NCBI GenBank assembly: GCA_012274175.1
Contig: JAAOZZ010000037.1
Coordinates: 1-9,348, forward strand
Source: Betaproteobacteria bacterium
Lineage (GTDB): Bacteria > Pseudomonadota > Gammaproteobacteria > Burkholderiales > Usitatibacteraceae
DNA: 9,348 nucleotides
Reading direction: 5' to 3'
The notes under the pieces were generated by a model. It searched no databases. It saw only the letters and a list, made by a program, of their open reading frames with translations, and was not told the origin of the DNA. The translations under genes and the position numbers were made by a program. The first letter of the stretch is position 1. Each line of letters opens with the position of its first letter. Below, piece by piece: positions 1 through 5,976 of this stretch.

Positions 1-6
1 CACGTT

Positions 7-26
7 CCCTCTCCCTTGGGAGAGGG
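7..26. repeat. Perfect inverted repeat, REP-like or terminator
   Basis: CCCTCTCCC at 7-15 is followed by TT and then GGGAGAGGG at 18-26, giving a perfect 9-bp stem. It begins 15 bases past the end of the minus-strand channel gene and is followed by further G-rich sequence (GGGAAGAGGG near 30-38). Palindromes of this CCCTCTCCC/GGGAGAGGG type are common as dispersed intergenic repeats in GC-rich proteobacteria. It could also work as a transcript-end hairpin, but no clear T tract follows on either strand. The window edge hides whether more copies lie beyond. Confidence 0.6.
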
Positions 27-41
27 CCGGGAAGAGGGTAG

Positions 42-617
<576 letters not shown>

Positions 618-672
618 GCGCCCTCCCGATCCGCTCAAGGCAGATGCTAGCGCATCACGCACCCCATGGTTA

Positions 673-690
673 TGTCCAATATACTTGACA
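673..690. promoter_or_regulatory. Upstream operator-like dyad, TGTC-N10-GACA
   Basis: TGTC at 673-676 and GACA at 687-690 form an inverted repeat with a 10-base AT-rich core. It extends by one pair to ATGTC/GACAT (672-691). It overlaps the -35 hexamer of the promoter ahead of the membrane protein/XRE pair. The same arrangement recurs exactly 42 bp downstream. The obvious candidate ligand is the XRE regulator encoded in this unit; that is inference. Confidence 0.45.
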
Positions 691-713
691 TGAAGTATTA
701 TATTTCATATATT
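685..713 (+). promoter_or_regulatory. Sigma70-type promoter for the membrane protein/XRE pair
   Basis: TTGACA at 685-690 matches the -35 consensus exactly. TATATT at 708-713 is a close -10 match, and the spacer is 17 bp. Transcription would start near 719-721, about 30 bases before the ATG at 749. The surrounding stretch, roughly 668-733, is strikingly AT-rich against the GC-rich background. The spacer holds a further dyad, ATGAA at 690-694 with TTCAT at 704-708. Confidence 0.75.
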
Positions 714-714
714 A

Positions 715-732
715 TGTCGTATATATCAGACA
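715..732. promoter_or_regulatory. Downstream operator-like dyad, TGTC-N10-GACA
   Basis: TGTC at 715-718 and GACA at 729-732 repeat the half-sites and 10-base gap of the dyad at 673-690. The site spans the predicted transcription start. The centres are 42 bp apart, about four helical turns, so bound proteins would lie on the same DNA face and bracket the promoter. Autorepression by the small XRE protein is the simplest reading, though not shown by the sequence. Confidence 0.45.
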
Positions 733-748
733 ACCCAAGGGGTTTCCC

Positions 749-1159
749 ATGTCCTTCCGCGAAAAATCCGCCTGGATCTCGATGCTCTCGATGGCGGCCA
801 TCTACGGCTTCTATTTCTGGTCGGTGATCCATGCCGGGCCCCATGGCGGCAGCCTTCGCTTCGGCCTGCTGGAGACGATCGTGGCGCTCGTGGTCCTGCA
901 GGTGGTGCTGATGATCGCCGCCGCCGCCTTCTCCCCGAAGGACGCGAAGACGCCGCGCGACGAGCGCGACAAGCTGATCGAGCTGCGGTCCATGCGGGTG
1001 GCCTATTCCGCGCTCGCCACGGCCGTGGCGCTCGCCTGCTTCTTCGCCACGTTCGACCCGCCGATCCTCTTCAACACGAACGCGCTGCTCTTCATCCTCG
1101 TGACCACCGAGATCCTGCGCTCGGCGTGCCGGTTCATCCAATACCGGCGCGGCGCCTGA
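749..1159 (+). CDS. Four-helix inner-membrane protein, DUF2178-like, partner of XRE regulator
   Basis: This is a 136-residue protein with four hydrophobic segments, near residues 10-28, 42-62, 85-103 and 107-127. A cytoplasm-like charged loop between segments 2 and 3 contains DERDKLIELRS. Small membrane proteins with a DERD(x)nI loop, often annotated DUF2178 or hypothetical, are commonly encoded next to a tiny XRE regulator; assignment to that group rests on this motif and the neighbour. AAGGGG at 737-742 with a 6-base spacer supports the ATG. Its stop and the regulator's start are separated by one base, so the two are almost certainly co-transcribed and translationally coupled. No enzymatic motif is visible. 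It might sense a membrane signal or sequester the regulator, which is speculation. Confidence 0.85.
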   Translation: MSFREKSAWISMLSMAAIYGFYFWSVIHAGPHGGSLRFGLLETIVALVVLQVVLMIAAAAFSPKDAKTPRDERDKLIELRSMRVAYSALATAVALACFFATFDPPILFNTNALLFILVTTEILRSACRFIQYRRGA

Positions 1160-1160
1160 C

Positions 1161-1373
1161 ATGGGCGCGATCACGAACGAGATCCGGCGCCTGCGCTTCG
1201 AGCACGGGGAGATGACGCAGCAGGAGCTGGCCGAGAAGATCGGCGTCACTCGCCAGACCGTGAACGCGATCGAGCTGGGGAAATACTCGCCCTCGCTGGA
1301 GGCGGCGTTCAGGATCTCCGCGGTATTCGGCAAGCCGCTCGAAAGCGTATTCCATCATTCCGGCGACTCGTGA
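1161..1373 (+). CDS. Small XRE-family (Cro/CI-type) transcriptional regulator
   Basis: This 70-residue protein is essentially a single helix-turn-helix domain. Residues about 16-45 contain MTQQELAEKIGVTRQTVNAI, with TQQELAEKIG as the first helix and VTRQTVNAIE as the recognition helix. ELGKYSPSLEAAFRISAVFG then completes the fold, in the style of YozG-like minimal XRE proteins, which bind DNA as dimers. It has no effector domain. Its start follows the membrane protein's stop after one base and lacks a strong Shine-Dalgarno, pointing to translational coupling. The two TGTC-N10-GACA dyads around the promoter at 685-713 are its likely binding sites. It converges with the oxidoreductase gene, leaving only 26 bases between stops and no obvious terminator. 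Confidence 0.92.
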   Translation: MGAITNEIRRLRFEHGEMTQQELAEKIGVTRQTVNAIELGKYSPSLEAAFRISAVFGKPLESVFHHSGDS

Positions 1374-1399
1374 TCCCGCGAGGGTTCGCCCCCAGGGTG

Positions 1400-2998
1400 T
1401 CAGCGAGGCGAAAGGTGATCGTACGGAGGTAGCGTCGAGAGCCGTCGATCCTCCACCGGCCCGCCCGCCGTGAAGTGATACAGGCTCTGCCACGTGCGAT
1501 CGGAGATGCCGAGCAGCTCGTGCATCTCGTCGTCGAAGAAGCAGCCGATCCCCGTGGCGCGGATGCCGGCCGCCTCGGCCTCGAGGTAGAGCACGTGCCC
1601 GAGCATCCCGCACTCCCAGTAGAGATGGCGGTAGCGCCACGGCGCGTCCATCGCGGCGCCGAAGTGCGCGAGCATCCCGAGTGCGAAACAGGAATCCGCG
1701 GCGATGTCCTGATGGCAGCAGATGAGGCGCGCCGCGCCGCGCAGGTCGTGCGGCAGCAGGAGATAGAGCGGCAGATGCGCGGGACCGACCTTCTCCCAAA
1801 GCCAATCGGGGCGCATCGAGGCCTTGAGGCTCGCCATCGCGGACGGGTCGCGCACCAGGATGTAGAGGCCCGGCACCAGATCGTCGACGCGATGCACCAT
1901 GAACGCGGGATGCATCTGGGGCGGCGCCGGCCACGTGTTCCACGGCGGCGTGCCGGCGCGCGGCATCAGGCATTCCAGCATCGCGAAGAAGGCGCTCGCG
2001 TCGATGCGCGTCACGCCGTCGAAATCCACGGCGCTGCGGCGCTGGCGGGCGAGGTCGGCGAAGGACAGGTCTTTCACGTGCCGCGATGGCGGTGGAAGGT
2101 CCGGCGCGACCGGCTCCGGTGATTCAGCCGTGGCCGGCTTCACCGTCGCGCGATGGATCGCGTCGATGTCGTCCCATTGCACGTGCGAGGCGCTCAACAG
2201 GTTCGCGTGTCCTTGCCACGGCGCATCGCGCATCGCCGCGCGCAGGCGATCGACGTCCGGCCGCGCTTGAGGATCGCCGATCCATAGCAGCGCATCGGGC
2301 GCTTCGTCCTCGGCGTTCGCGAAGTCATCGACGCGATCGAGCCCGAGCAGTCCCGCGAGCGCATCGTCGGAGACCGTCGAAACCATGCGCGTCTGCCATC
2401 CGAGCGCCGCGGCGGCGTACGCAACTGCGGCGATGGCGTGTCCGCAATCGTGCTGGCAATAGCGCCACGCGCGCATGCCGTACTTCCACGCCTCGCGCCA
2501 ATGGATCGAGCTCACGCCGATGAGAAGGCCGCCGCTCGGCCCGTTCACCGCCGCGCGCTGCTCGAGCGCATGTTCGCGGCTCACGTAATGGTAGAGCCCC
2601 CCCGGCAATCCCGGCATCGCCGCGCAGAGCAGGTAGGCCTCCGTCGGATGCAGGTTGCCGCTCGAGGGATTGCACCGCAGCGCCCAACGATTGGCGCCGA
2701 ACGCCTTCCACGCCGAAAGCCCGAACGCCAGTTCGAAGAGGGTGGCTACGCTTCCCAGCTCGACGGGCGCGGGCGCAGGGAGAACCCCGGCGCGCACGTC
2801 GTCATGACGGGTCGCGAGCGCATCGGCCGCGAGTGGCAATCGAAATTGGGGCGCCCCTGCGAACGTGCGGAAAGGATCCGGCTGGCGCGCCCAGTCGAGC
2901 CCGCCCGGCCCGGGCGCGTAGCGTTGGAGGCGGTGCTTGCTGCGCTCGTGGTACTCGAGAAGGGAAGCCGACGGAGACGAATCAGGACCGGAGGACAT
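1400..2998 (-). CDS. SagB/ThcOx-type nitroreductase-family dehydrogenase, two domains
   Basis: This 532-residue flavin oxidoreductase has two tandem nitroreductase-fold domains, about residues 15-280 and 310-520. The N-terminus (LLEYHERSKHRLQRYAPGPG) and the NPSSGNLHPTEAYL motif at 110-123 are hallmarks of the SagB/thiazole-oxidase group. The second domain shows the RQRRSAVDF flavin-phosphate motif near 318-326 and the C-terminal GHVLYLEAEAAGIRATGIG stretch near 467-485. SagB enzymes use FMN to oxidise azolines to azoles in peptide natural products. However, no precursor peptide, cyclodehydratase or transporter is encoded nearby, so the substrate here is unknown. The double-domain form is typical of stand-alone proteobacterial members. 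The ATG at 2998 lacks a strong ribosome binding site, but homology-like sequence begins by residue 13. Hydrophobic signal sequences are absent, suggesting a cytoplasmic protein. Confidence 0.9.
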   Translation of the reverse strand: MSSGPDSSPSASLLEYHERSKHRLQRYAPGPGGLDWARQPDPFRTFAGAPQFRLPLAADALATRHDDVRAGVLPAPAPVELGSVATLFELAFGLSAWKAFGANRWALRCNPSSGNLHPTEAYLLCAAMPGLPGGLYHYVSREHALEQRAAVNGPSGGLLIGVSSIHWREAWKYGMRAWRYCQHDCGHAIAAVAYAAAALGWQTRMVSTVSDDALAGLLGLDRVDDFANAEDEAPDALLWIGDPQARPDVDRLRAAMRDAPWQGHANLLSASHVQWDDIDAIHRATVKPATAESPEPVAPDLPPPSRHVKDLSFADLARQRRSAVDFDGVTRIDASAFFAMLECLMPRAGTPPWNTWPAPPQMHPAFMVHRVDDLVPGLYILVRDPSAMASLKASMRPDWLWEKVGPAHLPLYLLLPHDLRGAARLICCHQDIAADSCFALGMLAHFGAAMDAPWRYRHLYWECGMLGHVLYLEAEAAGIRATGIGCFFDDEMHELLGISDRTWQSLYHFTAGGPVEDRRLSTLPPYDHLSPR

Positions 2999-3149
2999 GC
3001 GGACATCTTAACGGCGCGGATTCATGCTTGCCGTCACGCCACACCCACACGCCCGGAATCACGACCTGGCCGGCGGAGGTCGCGACGATCGCCCCCGCCA
3101 GCAGGATGCTTGTCCATGGGGCATCTCCGTATGCATGAGTAGCGGCAAT
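2982..3149 (-). pseudogene. Possible C-terminal remnant of a membrane protein gene
   Basis: The gap between the hydrolase and oxidoreductase genes holds a minus-strand open stretch of 55 codons, bounded by TAG (3150-3152) and TGA (2982-2984). It has no ATG, GTG or TTG ahead of its protein-like part. It reads YGDAPW, then a hydrophobic segment (SILLAGAIVATSAGQVVIPG), then WVWRDGKH. Third positions are mostly G or C, like the neighbouring genes. A short acidic turn, a last transmembrane helix and a basic tail resemble the C-terminal end of EamA/DMT-type transporters; that family name is a guess. The end overlaps the first codons of the oxidoreductase. A chance open frame in GC-rich DNA remains possible. 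Confidence 0.3.
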
Positions 3150-3196
3150 CTAGGCCCCGCGAGGCCCGTGGTCGGTGCGCCATCGCACTTGGACCA

Positions 3197-4039
3197 TCAG
3201 ACCTCGAGCACCGTGCCTTCCAGTCCCGGCGTGACCCGATAGCCGGGCTTCGCCTCTTCCAGTGCCTGCGCCATCAGGCGGTCGAGATCTTCGTCGGTGT
3301 GGCCGGGGTCGTGGTGGAAAGGCACGAGCTGCTTCACCTCGGTCATCGTCCCGAATTCGAGCGTCTGCTTGAGCGAGCTGTGTCCCCATCCCCAGTGGCT
3401 CGGATACTCGGCTGCGCTGTACTGGCCATCGTGGATCAGCAGGTCGGCTCCCGCGGCGAGCTCCGCGCCGGAAGTCCATCCTCTCGGCAAGGAAGGAAAG
3501 CGCAGGCAGCCCAGCGCCGGCTCGTGATCGGGCAAATAGGTGAGCACGCCTCCGCCCGCTTCGGCGATGCGGTATCCCACCGTGGGACCCGGATGGCACA
3601 CGAGCGCGGAGCTGACGCGAAACTCGCCGATCTCGCCCACGCCCGCGGGCACCTGGTGGAAGACGAGCTTGCACGGCAGCTCCGACAGATTCACCGGAAA
3701 GAGCGGGGGCGAAAGATAGCGCATGAGGCGCGCCTCCAATCCGAGCGTGGAGCTGCCCGGGCCCCAGACATGCACCTCGACGCCGGGCCGATACAGGGGC
3801 GCGAAGAAGCCCAGTCCCTGGATGTGGTCCATGTGCAGGTGCGTGAGGAGGATGTGCACGCGCCGGACGGACTCCGGAATCGTGGCCCCCAGGCGGCGGA
3901 TGCCCGTGCCCGCGTCCAGCACCAGCATCGTGCCCTCGCGCCCGATCACGCCCACGCACGAGGTATTGCCGCCGTATCGCGCCATCTCCGGCCCGGGTGT
4001 GGCGAGGGAGCCGCGCGTGCCCCACAGCGTGACTTGCAT
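3197..4039 (-). CDS. Metallo-beta-lactamase-fold hydrolase, GTRGS subgroup
   Basis: This 280-residue cytoplasmic MBL-fold protein has no signal peptide. It opens with LWGTRGSLATPGPEMARYGG, typical of a subgroup related to ribonuclease Z and class III cyclic-nucleotide phosphodiesterases. The metal site looks complete: THLHMDH gives His67, His69, Asp71 and His72. His149 (in VCHPGPTVGYRI), Asp171 (in YLPDHEP) and His242 (in PFHHDPGHTD) supply the rest. LLIHDGQY (200-207) and WGWGHSS (216-222) are further conserved motifs. A dinuclear metal phosphodiesterase or related hydrolase is expected; the substrate cannot be read from sequence. The start lies one base past the stop of the PAS gene, with a modest GGGAAG signal inside that gene, so the two are translationally coupled. 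No strong terminator is seen downstream. Confidence 0.92.
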   Translation of the reverse strand: MQVTLWGTRGSLATPGPEMARYGGNTSCVGVIGREGTMLVLDAGTGIRRLGATIPESVRRVHILLTHLHMDHIQGLGFFAPLYRPGVEVHVWGPGSSTLGLEARLMRYLSPPLFPVNLSELPCKLVFHQVPAGVGEIGEFRVSSALVCHPGPTVGYRIAEAGGGVLTYLPDHEPALGCLRFPSLPRGWTSGAELAAGADLLIHDGQYSAAEYPSHWGWGHSSLKQTLEFGTMTEVKQLVPFHHDPGHTDEDLDRLMAQALEEAKPGYRVTPGLEGTVLEV

Positions 4040-4040
4040 T

Positions 4041-4430
4041 TCACACTTCCCAGAAGACCATCTGCGCGCCGAGGAACTGCCCGCCCTCGCCGATGAGCGG
4101 GAAGGCCGTGATGCTCGTATGCTTCCAGTCGCGGTGCCCGCATTGCATCCACACGGTGCGCGAGAAGGGCCTGCGCTCGGAAAGCGCCATCATGGTGGGG
4201 CGGTCTTCCTGCGCGATGGGCTTGCGCTCCTCGTCGGCCAGCGCGAAGAGGGTGCTCCACGTGTCGGCGGCGATCTCCCCCGTCTCCTCGAAGCGCTGGT
4301 TCAGGATCGCCTCGGCCGGCTCGTTGTAGAAGATGAGCCTGCCCTCGGTATCCACGATGAGGATGGGCATGGCGAGGCAGCTTGCGAGCTGGCGCGCGAG
4401 GATGAGCTGGATGGGTTTCGCGGAGGGCAT
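4041..4430 (-). CDS. Single-domain PAS sensor protein paired with MBL hydrolase
   Basis: This 129-residue protein is almost entirely one PAS domain, roughly residues 14-128. It starts with LASCLAMPILIVDTEGRLIF, then YNEPAEAILNQRFEETGE, the usual PAS helix region. It ends in strands TSITAFPLIGEGGQFLGAQM, with WEV as the last residues. No kinase, cyclase, helix-turn-helix or membrane segment is attached, so any output must be through a partner. That partner is probably the MBL hydrolase that follows after one base. Tryptophans (58, 94, 102) and cysteines (18, 97) are present, but bound cofactor cannot be deduced. No clear Shine-Dalgarno precedes the ATG; a hairpin occupies that space. An internal ATG (codon 21) would cut into the first PAS strand, so 4430 is preferred. 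Confidence 0.88.
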   Translation of the reverse strand: MPSAKPIQLILARQLASCLAMPILIVDTEGRLIFYNEPAEAILNQRFEETGEIAADTWSTLFALADEERKPIAQEDRPTMMALSERRPFSRTVWMQCGHRDWKHTSITAFPLIGEGGQFLGAQMVFWEV

Positions 4431-4435
4431 GGCCG

Positions 4436-4451
4436 CCGGTTAACGAACCGG
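4436..4451 (-). promoter_or_regulatory. Hairpin next to the PAS gene start codon
   Basis: CCGGTT at 4436-4441 pairs perfectly with AACCGG at 4446-4451 around a four-base loop. In the minus-strand transcript the stem ends 5 bases before the ATG at 4430. It covers where a Shine-Dalgarno would normally be, and no good one is visible elsewhere. No T tract follows, so it is not a classic terminator. It may influence translation initiation of the PAS/hydrolase pair. Confidence 0.4.
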
Positions 4452-4466
4452 TCTCACCGGATGACG

Positions 4467-4553
4467 CTATGAAGGATCGCTGGCGCGCTGCCAGCCGCCG
4501 TGCTGCTTCACCCACTGGTTGTTATCGACCTGCATCGGTTTGGGGCGCCACAT
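4467..4553 (-). CDS. Putative 28-residue small protein upstream of PAS gene
   Basis: This is a short reading frame of 28 codons plus TAG, starting at ATG 4551-4553. AGAAGGAG precedes it, with the AAGGAG core at 4560-4565 and an ideal 6-base spacer. This is one of the best ribosome binding sites in the window. The product begins MWRPKPMQVDNNQW, contains three tryptophans and a QHGGWQR stretch, is polar and mildly basic, and has no membrane segment. Most third codon positions are G or C. It lies 84 bases after the WYL gene and 36 bases before the PAS gene on the same strand, so it may share a transcript with the PAS/hydrolase pair. I do not recognise it. It may be a real small protein, a leader peptide coupled to the hairpin at 4436-4451, or a chance frame. 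Confidence 0.5.
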   Translation of the reverse strand: MWRPKPMQVDNNQWVKQHGGWQRASDPS

Positions 4554-4637
4554 GGGGAACTCCTTCTGGAGACCGCATTGTGGCCGAATCGTCATGGCGC
4601 GTCGGTACGGTGGCGTACGGAGTCATGCCATTGGGAC

Positions 4638-5618
4638 TCACTTTCCGTAAAGCCGCGTTGTTGCCGTGGCTCGGCTTCGGACCGATTCCCGGAGCGCGCC
4701 GGGGCCCGTGACTTCGACATCCGCTCCGAACTTCAGGATATCCATCAGCAGCTCGGCCTCGGAGCTATAGGGTACCTCGAGCACGTAGCTCCCATCCTTC
4801 TCCCACCTCGCCCGCTGCTTCGGATGCCACACCTCCATCGCCACATACCGCGCCCTCTCCGGAGTGAACCGCAACGTCGCCCACTGCACCTTCTTCCCTG
4901 AAAATATCCCGTACCCGCTCGCGAGCACCGCGTCGAGCTCCGCGTCCGGGACCTCCCTCACCTTCCCCGGCACCATCGAGACCTCGCGTATCGCGTCGAG
5001 CGCGAAGCTGCGCAGGTCGTTGCGCAGGTGGTCCCACGCATCGAGGTACCAATTGTTGCGGTAGTGGGTCAGGCGCTGCGGCGACACCTCGCGCTCGGTG
5101 ACCTCGTCGCGAGTGCGATTCCAGTAGGTGAGCTTCAGGCGTTGGCGGCCGAGGACCGCGCTGGCGATCAACTCGAAATGCCTGGGCTCGTGGCGGCGCG
5201 CTCCGAAGGGAATCACGCGGATTCGCTTCCGTACCTCCTCGGCGGAGCGATCCCCCACGGAAAGGAGTGCGGCGAGCCGGGCCTTGAGCGGCTTCACGTG
5301 CGCGCCCAGGAGCGCGGGCTCGAGGCCCTCGACGAGATGCTCGAGCGTGAGGAGCGCCTGCGCCTCGCTCGGGCTGAACCACAGGCCGGGGAGCTCGTAT
5401 CGGGGCGCCTTGCCGGCGCGCGCCTCCTCCTCGAAGCGATAGGCCTCCTGGTCGCGGTCCCAAACGATGGGCGCGTTGAGGCGGCTTCGCATGTACTCGA
5501 GGTCGCGCTTGAAAGTGGCGAGCGACACACCCAGCTCGTCGAGGAACTCGCGCACCTTCACCCGGCCGCGCGATTGCAGCATCTGGTCGATCTTGTAGAA
5601 CCGTTCGGTGCGGTCCAT
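4638..5618 (-). CDS. WYL-domain transcriptional regulator, YafY-like
   Basis: This is a 326-residue regulator. Residues about 1-62 form a winged helix-turn-helix of DeoR/HTH_11 type (TERFYKIDQMLQSRGRVKVR, then FLDELGVSLATFKRDLEYMR). A WYL domain lies at about 145-215, with the namesake Trp190-Tyr191-Leu192 inside NNWYLDAW. The C-terminal WCX extension follows at about 243-326. WYL domains are thought to bind nucleotide or nucleic-acid ligands, and related proteins control defence and stress genes. The start at 5618 matches the usual family beginning MDRTERFYKID. An in-frame ATG at 5720 would add 34 residues with coding-like codon use but no conserved features. Neither start has a good ribosome binding site. 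Its target is unknown; the small frame and PAS/MBL pair directly downstream are candidates. Confidence 0.9.
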   Translation of the reverse strand: MDRTERFYKIDQMLQSRGRVKVREFLDELGVSLATFKRDLEYMRSRLNAPIVWDRDQEAYRFEEEARAGKAPRYELPGLWFSPSEAQALLTLEHLVEGLEPALLGAHVKPLKARLAALLSVGDRSAEEVRKRIRVIPFGARRHEPRHFELIASAVLGRQRLKLTYWNRTRDEVTEREVSPQRLTHYRNNWYLDAWDHLRNDLRSFALDAIREVSMVPGKVREVPDAELDAVLASGYGIFSGKKVQWATLRFTPERARYVAMEVWHPKQRARWEKDGSYVLEVPYSSEAELLMDILKFGADVEVTGPGALRESVRSRATATTRLYGK

Positions 5619-5814
5619 GCGGGTCAACTTCGTCCGCAGCTCGGCTGCCGCCGGGACGGCGTGTGCTTCCATGTCCATCGCGCCGGGCGCCCGCCGGTTA
5701 TCCCGGGGCGTCTCCTCCATGACGAAGCCCCGAGGCTAGCGCCGGGTAGGCTCGCGCGGTGAGCTACCTGGGGAGGATGATAACAACTGCGGGACGGGCC
5801 GTTCTGCCGCGGCG

Positions 5815-5934
5815 TCATTCGCCCTTATTGTCCCGTTCCGCGGCTTCGCGCTCCTTCTTCTTCTTCCAGCTCGAGCCGGAAATCACGATCACGACGGCGA
5901 CCAGTCCGAGCAGCACCAGGATGGATAGGTCCAT
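5815..5934 (-). CDS. Small single-pass membrane protein, 39 residues
   Basis: ATG at 5932-5934 is preceded by a consensus AGGAGG (5939-5944) with a 4-base spacer. The frame runs 39 codons to TGA. The product begins MDLSILVLLGLVAVVIVISG, a single transmembrane helix at about residues 3-19. A strongly charged tail follows: SSWKKKKEREAAERDNKGE. By the positive-inside rule the lysine-rich C-terminus should be cytoplasmic. The frame starts 42 bases after the stop of the secreted TonB-C-like protein on the same strand and probably shares its transcript. Such small proteins often tune a larger membrane partner, but no partner is evident. I do not recognise the family. The ribosome binding site and clear topology make a real gene more likely than a chance frame. 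Confidence 0.7.
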   Translation of the reverse strand: MDLSILVLLGLVAVVIVISGSSWKKKKEREAAERDNKGE

Positions 5935-5976
5935 GCGTCCTCCTCGCGCGCGATGCCTCGGTGGGGTGGCCCGGCC

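Noticed and set aside
1134..1973. Minus-strand open frame across the XRE gene and the end of the oxidoreductase
   Set aside because: It overlaps two well-supported genes and has an Arg/Ala-rich, domain-free translation.
3153..3166. GGCC/GGCC short hairpin downstream of the MBL hydrolase as a terminator
   Set aside because: It has only a 4-bp stem with no T tract; too weak to call.
3150..4025. Long minus-strand open frame overlapping the MBL hydrolase in another frame
   Set aside because: Its translation is arginine/glycine/proline-rich with no domain, while the other frame carries all MBL motifs.
4638..5934. WYL regulator read as part of a known defence island
   Set aside because: No nuclease, helicase, kinase, reverse transcriptase or toxin domain is encoded nearby; the PAS and MBL proteins are not established defence genes.
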